From assembly GCA_017478025.1 (NCBI GenBank), contig JAFVGZ010000027.1:186001-250000 (forward strand): 64,000 nucleotides of DNA, read 5' to 3'. Source of the DNA: Prevotella sp. (GTDB taxonomy: Bacteria > Bacteroidota > Bacteroidia > Bacteroidales > Bacteroidaceae). Numbering within the stretch: position 1 is the first letter of the stretch; each line of letters begins with the position of its first letter. Under the pieces are notes generated by a model. That model ran no database searches. It was given only the letters and a program-made list of their open reading frames with translations, and was not told the origin of the DNA. A program made the position numbers and the translations under genes. Positions 40,044 to 51,327 of the stretch are shown here, piece by piece.

Positions 40044-42611
40044 TCAGAACTCTAAGAGGAGAGTCTGTCGGGGTGAGAGCTTGATGTCCTGTGTGATGTC
40101 GTAGCTGCGGCCAGAGGTTACTTCACGAGCGGAGATGGGGGCAGGGGCTGCGGTGCATGATGCAGGGGCAGTGGCGGTTGAGGCTTCGGCGGTTGAGGCA
40201 GTGGCTGATGCGGTTGAGGCCGGGGCTGAAGAGGCTGCTGCTGGCCATAGCTCGCGGTAGCGGTCAGCGTGGAAGGTCTGTGGCTTGTCGGTGCCGTTGA
40301 GGATGAGGAGGACAGATGGGGAGGGGTGGTGCGGATTGTTCGGAGTTCCCGGGATTGACGGTTTTCCCGGATTTCCCTGCGGAGAACCGCAGGGCACGGT
40401 GGCTGCTGGGCAGGTTGCTGCTGCTGAGCAGGTTGCTGCTGCTGGGCAGGTGGCTGCTGCTGGGCAGGTAGCTGCTGCTGGGCATTTGGCTGCTGCTGGG
40501 CAGGCGGGGGTGTGGGCTATGACATAGACTCCTTCGTAGGGGAGGAATTGTGTCTGGCGGCCTTCGGTGACGGTGGTGTTTGTCTGGCGCCAGTGGAGGA
40601 TTGCGCTGAGCCAGTTGAACATGTTGTTCTCCTCGCTGGTGCGGCCCTCTTTGGTGAAGGCGTTGCGGGTGTCACCGGGGAAGCCGCCGGGGAAGTCCTG
40701 TCTGACGTTGCCGTCGGTGATGGCCTTGGTGCCGTTCATCATGATCTCTGTGCCGTAGTAGATCTGCGGTATGCGGTTGATGGTGAGCAGCAGTGCCAGT
40801 CCCTGCTTGAGCATCAGGGAGTCCTTTCCGTCTCCGAGGAAGCGGTCGGTGTCGTGGTTGTCAAGGAAGGCGAGGACGCTCCGCGGGTTGGGGTAGAGGT
40901 AGTCATAGACGAAGGTGTTATAGACGCGGTTCATGCCTCCTCCCCATTGGCCGGTCTCCTCGTGCTTGGCGGTGTTCAGGCGGTCAAAGAAGGTGAAGTC
41001 CATGACGGTGTTGAGGTAGGTGTTGGGCTTTCCCTGCGGAGCGCTCGGCACTTGTGACGCTTTGCTCAGCAAAGAACCGCAGGGCACAGCGGCTGCTGAG
41101 CAGGGGGCAGAACTGCAGGGCACAGCGGCTGCTGAGCATGGAGCAGAACCGCAGGGCGCGGTGGCTGTTGAGCATGGAGCAGATACGCATGGGGCGGTGG
41201 CAGGGGTAGAAGGGTTTCCGTATAGTCCGGAGTTTCCGGTTTTTCCGGAATATCCGGGATTACCCGCAGTTCCGGTCTCCTCCCCCTTGGGGGAGGCTGG
41301 GAGGGGGCTGCTGGGGAGGGGGCTGCTGGAGAGGGGGCTGCTCATCATATATTGCGGGGTGATGCGTGAGTCTTTCTGCAGGGCTGCGGTGAAGGCGGGC
41401 TCTGTGACCCATGACTCTCCCACGACGTTGAAGTTGGGGTATTCCTCGTTCAGCTCTTTCATCCATGATGCCATGCCGGTGGCGTCGGCGTAAGGGTAGG
41501 TGTCCATTCTGATGCCGTCGATGCCGATGGTTTCTATCCACCAGATAGAGTTCTGTATGAGGTATCGCATGACGTGCGTATTGCGCTGGTTGAGGTCGGG
41601 CATGGAGGGCACGAACCATCCATCCACGGTCTCACGCAGGTCTATGCGCGATGCGTAGGGGTCCATGACGGTTGACAGTTTATAGTTGGTCTGCAGGTAG
41701 AGCTTGTTGATGCCTCCGGCGTATGTGGTGGATTGTCCTTCTGCCGTTGTTGCCGGTGCCTCCTTAGGCGCGCTGAGCCATTCAGGTGCGTTGAGCCAGT
41801 CGTGTGACGGCAGATCACTGAGCCATGGGTGCTCCATGCCGCAGTGGTTGAAAATCATGTCCATGACAACCTTCAGCCCTTTCTGGTGTGCCTCGTCGCA
41901 GAGGCGGCGGTACTCGTCGTTGGTACCGAAGCGTGGATCTACCTTATAATAGTCCGTGGTGGCATAGCCGTGATATGTGGAGCTGCCGTTGTGGTCGGGT
42001 GAGTCATTCTCCAGTACGGGTGTGAGCCATAGCGCCGTCACGCCGAGGTCGCAGAAATAGTCCAGGTGCTGGCGTATGCCCTCCAGGTTGCCGCCGTGCC
42101 TCAGGGAAGGCTGTGAGCGGTCCACGGCGTATTTTGTCTTCATCACCACGCCGCCACTCTTCTTACCCTTCGCTGTGCGTTCGGGCTGTCCCTGTGCAAA
42201 GCGGTCGGGCATGAGCATATAGAGCACGTCCTTGTTGGAGAAGCCTATGCGCTCCTCGCCTGCCTTCTCACGTTTCTTCAGCGGGTAGCGTATGGTGGTG
42301 GACTTACCGCGCGAGCCCTTTGGGAAGGTGATACGCAGCTGCATCTCGCCCGGCTGTGCCCCGCTGAGGTTGAGATAGACGAGCAGGTAGTTGGGTGAGT
42401 CGAGCCGCACAAGCGAGTCGATGGTGACGCCAGGATAGTCGGTGCTGACGCTGGCTTCGCGTATGCCGTTGCCGGTGAGCATCAGCTGCAGGGTGGGGTT
42501 CTTCATGCCTGCGTACCAGTTGGCCGGTTCGATGCGTGTGACTGTGGAGGCCGCATGTGATGCCATGACGGACAGGCAAAGGGTAATGATGAGTGATGTA
42601 AGCTGTTTCAT
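40044..42611 (-). CDS. GH13 SusA-like periplasmic neopullulanase, expanded by repeat insertions
   Basis: Hydrolyses maltooligosaccharides and pullulan fragments in the periplasm. Signal peptide MKQLTSLIITLCLSVMASHA, an N-terminal neopullulanase/cyclomaltodextrinase-type domain, then the GH13 barrel: substrate Asp region GLKVVMDMIFNHCG, nucleophile in GIDGIRMDTY (about 369), acid/base in VVGESWV (about 397), stabiliser in FLDNHDTD (about 585). At 855 aa it is about 240 aa longer than SusA. Most of the excess is repeat-derived: about 422-528 (SPLPASPKGEETGTAGNPG..., then SAPCSAAAVPCSSAPC...), inside the barrel between acid/base and stabiliser; about 704-760 (CPAAATCPAAATCPAAATC and TVPCGSPQG); and about 788-828 (AST/ASA-rich). 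All catalytic residues remain. It is the last gene of the starch locus. Confidence 0.9.
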   Translation of the reverse strand: MKQLTSLIITLCLSVMASHAASTVTRIEPANWYAGMKNPTLQLMLTGNGIREASVSTDYPGVTIDSLVRLDSPNYLLVYLNLSGAQPGEMQLRITFPKGSRGKSTTIRYPLKKREKAGEERIGFSNKDVLYMLMPDRFAQGQPERTAKGKKSGGVVMKTKYAVDRSQPSLRHGGNLEGIRQHLDYFCDLGVTALWLTPVLENDSPDHNGSSTYHGYATTDYYKVDPRFGTNDEYRRLCDEAHQKGLKVVMDMIFNHCGMEHPWLSDLPSHDWLNAPEWLSAPKEAPATTAEGQSTTYAGGINKLYLQTNYKLSTVMDPYASRIDLRETVDGWFVPSMPDLNQRNTHVMRYLIQNSIWWIETIGIDGIRMDTYPYADATGMASWMKELNEEYPNFNVVGESWVTEPAFTAALQKDSRITPQYMMSSPLSSSPLPSSPLPASPKGEETGTAGNPGYSGKTGNSGLYGNPSTPATAPCVSAPCSTATAPCGSAPCSAAAVPCSSAPCSAAAVPCGSLLSKASQVPSAPQGKPNTYLNTVMDFTFFDRLNTAKHEETGQWGGGMNRVYNTFVYDYLYPNPRSVLAFLDNHDTDRFLGDGKDSLMLKQGLALLLTINRIPQIYYGTEIMMNGTKAITDGNVRQDFPGGFPGDTRNAFTKEGRTSEENNMFNWLSAILHWRQTNTTVTEGRQTQFLPYEGVYVIAHTPACPAAAKCPAAATCPAAATCPAAATCSAAATCPAATVPCGSPQGNPGKPSIPGTPNNPHHPSPSVLLILNGTDKPQTFHADRYRELWPAAASSAPASTASATASTAEASTATAPASCTAAPAPISAREVTSGRSYDITQDIKLSPRQTLLLEF
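40128..40260. repeat. Ala/Ser/Thr-coding short repeat in the SusA-like gene
   Basis: Imperfect GCGGTTGAGGC and GCAGTGGC units, encoding about 40 residues of A/S/T near the C-terminal domain. The repeat keeps the frame. Confidence 0.6.
40375..40505. repeat. Palindrome and 18-bp tandem repeat in the SusA-like gene
   Basis: The palindrome CCCTGCGG, AGAA, CCGCAGGG (40375-40394) is followed by GGTGGCTGCTGCTGGGCA-type 18-bp repeats, six or more copies up to about 40505, encoding (C-P-A-A-A-T)n on the minus strand, with a cysteine per unit. Confidence 0.85.
41032..41195. repeat. Nested palindrome and 36-bp tandem repeats in the SusA-like gene
   Basis: The stem CCCTGCGG (41032-41039)/CCGCAGGG (41077-41084) contains in its loop a fragment (CGCTCGGCACTTGTGACGC...) of the interlocked-palindrome element. 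Three degenerate copies of a 36-bp GCAGGGCACAGCGGCTGC-type unit follow to about 41195. Confidence 0.8.
41216..41342. repeat. Composite SG element, copy F, inside the SusA-like gene
   Basis: About six 9-bp units, TCCGGTCTCC, hairpin TCCCCCTTGGGGGAGG, and three GGGAGGGGGCTGCTG-type tails, inverted relative to the gene. Read as SPLPSSPLPASPKGEETG followed by GNPGYSGKTGNSG. Confidence 0.9.
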
Positions 42612-42649
42612 AGGTGGTTAGTAGGGTGTTTGAGGGCACCTCATAGAGG

Positions 42650-42740
42650 CGCATATAATTAAATAACTCGTTAATTTGATAACTCGTTAATTTGTTATTT
42701 CGTTAATTCGTTAATTTGTTAATTTGTTAATTCGTTAATT
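42650..42740. repeat. GTTAATTTGTTAATTCG minisatellite overlapping the pullulanase stop
   Basis: An 8-9-bp AT-rich tandem in the gap between the pullulanase and SusA-like genes. On the minus strand it supplies the last codons and stop of the pullulanase gene (GAA TTA ACG AAT TAA). Confidence 0.8.
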
Positions 42741-45069
42741 CGACCAGTATCTGTGCTGTCTGTGGCGGTATGGTGATATTGCCGCCCTTTGAGCGACGCG
42801 GTGCGTCAGGCGGTGTGGTGTCGCTGCTTGATGTGACGATAAACCACTTGCCGCGTGGTATCTGTTGCTTCACGGCGCGCTGGTTGCTGTTGAGTATCAC
42901 GATGATATTGCTCCATGTGTCGCCTACGGCCTTGCCGTTCAGTTGCCATGCTATGACGTTGCTCTGCTTGGTGGGCAGGAATTTGAGGTACGCCATCACG
43001 GCCTCCGGCGATGTGAGTCGGAATGCGGGGTGTGCCTTACGCATGGCGATGAGGCTCTGTATGTATTGGAACACGTCGTGGTGCTGCGTCTTCAGCGTCC
43101 AGTCAATGGCGTTGATGCTGTCGGGCGAGGCGTATGAGTTGTGCACGCCCTTCTTGTCGCGCATTATCTCGTCGCCGCACCAGATGAACGGCACGCCCTG
43201 CGATGTGAGCACTGCGGTGTATGCCAGCTTCTGCAGCCGTGCGAGCGCGTCGGGGGTAGGGTTGGGTAGAGTCACTTTCAGACGGTCTGCCAGGCACATG
43301 TCATCGTGGCAGGAGACGTAGCTGATCATCTCCGTAGGCTTTGCCGCCCATGCCTCGTGGCTGTAGTTCACGCGGCTGAAGTCCACGTCGGGGTGGAATA
43401 TGGCGCCCACGATGCCGAACTTCACGCTCTCCTCGTTGCCGCTCTTTCCTATGAGGAACGCTCCCTCACGGTCATCCTGCCATCCGCCGCGCAGTCCGTC
43501 GCGCATCTCGTCGCCAAAGGCTGCTATGCCTCCCAACTTTGCGGTGTTTGCCTTCATTGCCAGCTGGTCGCTGGGCAGCGCGGGGCTCTCTGCCGCCCAT
43601 CCCTCGCCATAGATGACCACGTTGGGGTCTATGGCCTGCGCCGCCTCGCGTATGGCGTTCATGGTCTCTATGTCGTGGATGCCCATGAGGTCAAAGCGGA
43701 AGCCGTCGATGTGGTATTCGCGCATCCAGTAGAGCACCGACTCCACCATGAACTTGCGCATCATGGGGCGCTCGCTGGCTGTCTCGTTGCCGCAGCCGGA
43801 GCCATTGGCGGGGATAGCGGAGGGGTAGGTTTCTCCGGATAATCCGGCAGTTCCGGATATTTCGGAGGTTCCGGTTTCTCCGGTCTTTCCGGAGTTTCCG
43901 GGATTACCGGCAGTTCCGGTCTCCTCCCCTATGGGGGAGGTTGGGAGGGGGCTTTTATATCGGAAGAAATACCCCGGTGCTGTGAGGTGGAAAGGGCTGC
44001 GCTCCAGGTCGAAGACATGGTTATAGACCACGTCCATGACTACTCGCAGGCCGGCGTTGTGCATGGCCATCACCATCTCCTTGAATTCGCGGATGCGTGT
44101 CTCTGGTGTGGCGGCATCGGTGGAGTAGCTGCCTTCGGGCACGTTATAGTTCACGGGGTCGTAGCCCCAGTTGTAGCTGACCTGCGCCGTGCGACCACCG
44201 CCTCCGATGGCGAGGCCTGTGCGCTCGTCGATGGAGCCGAAATCGTATGACGGCAGGAGGTGTACGTGTGTGACACCCAGCTCGCGGAGATGGTCCAGGC
44301 CGGTGGAGAGACCCGTCGGAGAGCCGACGGGCACGGTGGCTGGGGCTTCGGATTTTCCAGATTTTCCGGATTTTCCGGGGTTACCGGCAGTTCCAGTCTC
44401 CTCCTCCTTGGGGGAGGCTGAGAGGGGGCTGGCTGTTGTGCCGCTTTCTGTGAGTGCCAGGAACTTTCCCTTGTTGGTGATGCCGCTGGAGGGGTGCACG
44501 GAGAAGTCGCGGTGGTGCATCTCATAAATGATGGCGTTGCGCTGTCCGCCTGTGGATGGTGATATGTCGATATCCCATCCTACGGGGTTGGTGGTGCGGA
44601 GGTTGGTGATATATGCGCGCTGACCGTTCATGCTGACCGCCTTGGCAAAGATGCCCGGCGACTCGCTGAGCCATTGCCCTGCTGCCTTCACGCGGAAGGT
44701 GTAGTAGGTGCCTTTGAGGTCGCGGCCCTCAACGGTGGCAGTCCATGTGCCGTCAGGCTGCGGGGAGAGGGGGAGCACCTGGGGGGCGGTGGGCCCCGTC
44801 GGAGAGCCGACGGGCACGGTGGCAGTTCCGGATATTCCGGGGGTTCCGGTTTCTCCGGTCTTTCCGGATATTCCGGAGGCTGCTCCGTAGAGGATGACTT
44901 GTACGGAGTCGGCTTTGGGGCTCCAAAGGCAGAAGCGCGTGGCGGCGGGGGTGTATGTCATTTCTTCTATGGGCCCTGTGGGGACGGGCCATGACTGCAT
45001 GTCATCGGTGTTGGAGGCACTAAGGGACATCGTAGCTGCAAGCATAAGAAAAGCAAGGGGTTGTCTCAT
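42727..45069 (-). CDS. pulA: Type I pullulanase (GH13) with three repeat insertions
   Basis: Debranches starch by cutting alpha-1,6 links. N-terminal signal peptide MRQPLAFLMLAATMSLSA, an N-terminal beta domain (about 30-140), then the catalytic barrel: the pullulanase signature YNWGYDP (about 301), nucleophile in GFRFDLMG (about 458), acid/base in VIYGEGW (about 486), stabiliser in SCHDD (about 590). At 780 aa, three insertions account for roughly 130 residues: about 61-91 (GISGKTGETGTPGISG then TVPVGSPTGP), about 210-252 (SPLSASPKEEETGTAGNPG then TVPVGSPTGL) and about 368-425 (SPLPTSPIGEETGTAGNPG...). They fall in loops, two of them in the barrel before the nucleophile. The C-terminal codons come from an AT-rich repeat. 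Confidence 0.92.
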   Translation of the reverse strand: MRQPLAFLMLAATMSLSASNTDDMQSWPVPTGPIEEMTYTPAATRFCLWSPKADSVQVILYGAASGISGKTGETGTPGISGTATVPVGSPTGPTAPQVLPLSPQPDGTWTATVEGRDLKGTYYTFRVKAAGQWLSESPGIFAKAVSMNGQRAYITNLRTTNPVGWDIDISPSTGGQRNAIIYEMHHRDFSVHPSSGITNKGKFLALTESGTTASPLSASPKEEETGTAGNPGKSGKSGKSEAPATVPVGSPTGLSTGLDHLRELGVTHVHLLPSYDFGSIDERTGLAIGGGGRTAQVSYNWGYDPVNYNVPEGSYSTDAATPETRIREFKEMVMAMHNAGLRVVMDVVYNHVFDLERSPFHLTAPGYFFRYKSPLPTSPIGEETGTAGNPGNSGKTGETGTSEISGTAGLSGETYPSAIPANGSGCGNETASERPMMRKFMVESVLYWMREYHIDGFRFDLMGIHDIETMNAIREAAQAIDPNVVIYGEGWAAESPALPSDQLAMKANTAKLGGIAAFGDEMRDGLRGGWQDDREGAFLIGKSGNEESVKFGIVGAIFHPDVDFSRVNYSHEAWAAKPTEMISYVSCHDDMCLADRLKVTLPNPTPDALARLQKLAYTAVLTSQGVPFIWCGDEIMRDKKGVHNSYASPDSINAIDWTLKTQHHDVFQYIQSLIAMRKAHPAFRLTSPEAVMAYLKFLPTKQSNVIAWQLNGKAVGDTWSNIIVILNSNQRAVKQQIPRGKWFIVTSSSDTTPPDAPRRSKGGNITIPPQTAQILVELTN
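43828..43955. repeat. Composite SG element, copy G, inside pullulanase
   Basis: About ten 9-bp units (TCCGGATATTTCGGAGG type), TCCGGTCTCC, hairpin CCTCCCCTATGGGGGAGG, GTTGGGAGGGGGCT tail. Inverted relative to the gene. Confidence 0.9.
44312..44432. repeat. Palindrome followed by composite SG element, copy H, inside pullulanase
   Basis: CCCGTCGG (44312-44319), AGAG, CCGACGGG (44324-44331), then CACGGTGGCTGG, then from 44345 five 9-bp units, hairpin TCCTCCTTGGGGGAGG and a GCTGAGAGGGGGCT tail. The two repeat families are joined directly. Confidence 0.88.
44795..44885. repeat. Palindrome joined to SG minisatellite, copy I, inside pullulanase
   Basis: CCCGTCGG, AGAG, CCGACGGG (44795-44814) and CACGGTGGC run straight into six 9-bp units (44822-44880), without the GC-rich hairpin. 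Read as GISGKTGETGTPGISG then TVPVGSPTGP. Confidence 0.85.
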
Positions 45070-45124
45070 GATGGTAATGGTCTTGAGGTGATTGCCGGTG
45101 GGGGTGGTTATTGCGGGCGGCGGT

Positions 45125-45229
45125 CATCGCGGGGAAACCGCGATGCACTCTGTTAAGGGGCGGTGATGGTGGTGGCGGGCGGTGATGGTGGTGATGGCGG
45201 GTGATGGTCATCGCGGGGAAACCGCGATG
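45125..45229. repeat. Two copies of a palindrome in a direct repeat (gap before pullulanase)
   Basis: CATCGCGG, GGAAA, CCGCGATG at 45125-45145 and 45209-45229, each followed by CACTCT(G/A)TTAAGGGGCGG, within a roughly 80-bp duplicated segment. The rest of the gap is GGTGATGGTGGTGATGGCGG-type repeat. No gene. Confidence 0.8.
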
Positions 45230-45288
45230 CACTCTATTAAGGGGCGGGGGCGGTGGTGATGGCGAGGCGGGGGCATTGCGGGCGGTGG

Positions 45289-49867
<4,579 letters not shown>

Positions 49868-49893
49868 AGGTTAGTATGGGTTATATTGTTAGG

Positions 49894-51204
49894 TTAGCGG
49901 ATTTGTTTTCCCTCCAGCGTGTAGCGCTGTCCGTCGGCTTTCTCTATGTAGATATGCTGTCCGTCGGTGACGGTGCGTACTGTCGCAGCCCCGCTTTTGG
50001 CAGCTGTCTTGGCATTGGTGATGCCTGAAGCATCGGCAGAGAGGAAGTCTTTCATCAGGTACTGCACCATGCCGGCTTCGGCTTTCAGTGGCCAGTGCTC
50101 CTTCTTGGTCGTCTCACCCGGCCACCACAAGCCGCGGTCTATCCATGCTCCCAAGACAACGTCGGTGTATCCTGTCCAGTCTGAGGCGCCATAGCCACAG
50201 CCGGCCTCCTCTGGGAACCAGTAGGAGTAGCCCTCCACCTGCGGATAGTTCTTGAGAGCATCAAGGAGATCCTTCACGAATTTATACTGTCCGTCGACTG
50301 ATGCGGGCCAGATGCTGCGCGTGTCGTAGTTGATGCCGCTGCTGGGCCAATACTGGAAATAGTAGGCAGACTCCACTATCTGCACCTTCTTGGATGGGAA
50401 GGTAGTGGCGAGACTATTGAGCGCCAGCTTCAGCTTGCTGAGGTTTTCGTGCCAGAAGGGGTAGTATGACAGGCCTATGACATCGAAATCCACGCCGCCG
50501 TTGATGAGCTTATTATAATAATAGGTATTGTAACCCGAGTTGGATGGGCGGTCGGTGTGAATGATAATCTGCGCTTTGGGGCACTGTGCGCGCACGGCAT
50601 TGCAGCCCGCCTTGAGCAGTCCGAGGTAGCCGTTCCAGTTGTCACCGGATCTATCGTAGGGAGCTACCTTTATGTCGCAGAGGCCATACATTATCTCGTT
50701 GCCCACCTGCACGAAGTCCGGCGTGGCGTTGTTGGCATTGAGATGCTTCAGGCAGTCGGTGGTATATTCGCCCAGTTTCTGTGCCATAGCAGCGTCCGAG
50801 AGGCCCTTCCAAGCGGCGGGAGCCTGTATGTGAGTGGCATCTACCCACGTGTCGCTATAGTGGAAGTCAAGCATGAACTTGGCTCCGGCAGCCTTGATGC
50901 GCTTACCCAGGGCGGTGACATAGTCCAGATCCTGGCACACGGCGGGGTCAATGCTCTTGCCGTCGTTGCTCATGCGGTTAGGATTGACAAAGAGACGCAC
51001 GCGGAAAGTGTTCCATCCGCACTCCTGCACGAGCCACGTGATGAGGTCGGGGATAGCCTGACCGTTGCCGTCAAGATACACGTCGCCGGCTTTTTCGTAT
51101 TGTGGCAGCAGCGAGATGTCACCGCCAACGTATTTGCCTACACCTTCAGCCGATGCCGTCAGCATGGCAAAGAGTAACAGGGGAAGAAGTAAAATTCGTT
51201 TCAT
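49894..51204 (-). CDS. GH53 arabinogalactan endo-beta-1,4-galactanase
   Basis: A 436-aa exported enzyme with signal peptide MKRILLLPLLLFAMLTASA. The clan-A barrel starts GVGKYVGGDISLLPQYE. KFMLDFHYSDTWVDATHIQA is the GH53 signature, the acid/base Glu is in FVQVGNEIMYGL (about 170) and the nucleophile in VQIVESAYYF (about 278). It normally degrades galactan side chains of pectin, so its position between the amylase and MalQ genes of a starch locus is unexpected. The C-terminal tail (TDGQHIYIEKADGQRYTLEG) resembles those of the amylase downstream and the large exported protein at 12552. No repeat insertions. Confidence 0.9.
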   Translation of the reverse strand: MKRILLLPLLLFAMLTASAEGVGKYVGGDISLLPQYEKAGDVYLDGNGQAIPDLITWLVQECGWNTFRVRLFVNPNRMSNDGKSIDPAVCQDLDYVTALGKRIKAAGAKFMLDFHYSDTWVDATHIQAPAAWKGLSDAAMAQKLGEYTTDCLKHLNANNATPDFVQVGNEIMYGLCDIKVAPYDRSGDNWNGYLGLLKAGCNAVRAQCPKAQIIIHTDRPSNSGYNTYYYNKLINGGVDFDVIGLSYYPFWHENLSKLKLALNSLATTFPSKKVQIVESAYYFQYWPSSGINYDTRSIWPASVDGQYKFVKDLLDALKNYPQVEGYSYWFPEEAGCGYGASDWTGYTDVVLGAWIDRGLWWPGETTKKEHWPLKAEAGMVQYLMKDFLSADASGITNAKTAAKSGAATVRTVTDGQHIYIEKADGQRYTLEGKQIR

Positions 51205-51327
51205 TATGATATAAGTATGTATGTTTTATTTGATGTTTTGAAAGTATTCTGTTTTGGCTTTATAAGTTAGTAATAGTCTTTTTTACATTTATGGAACACG
51301 TCTGCGAGGTGTCATCACAGTGCTATT

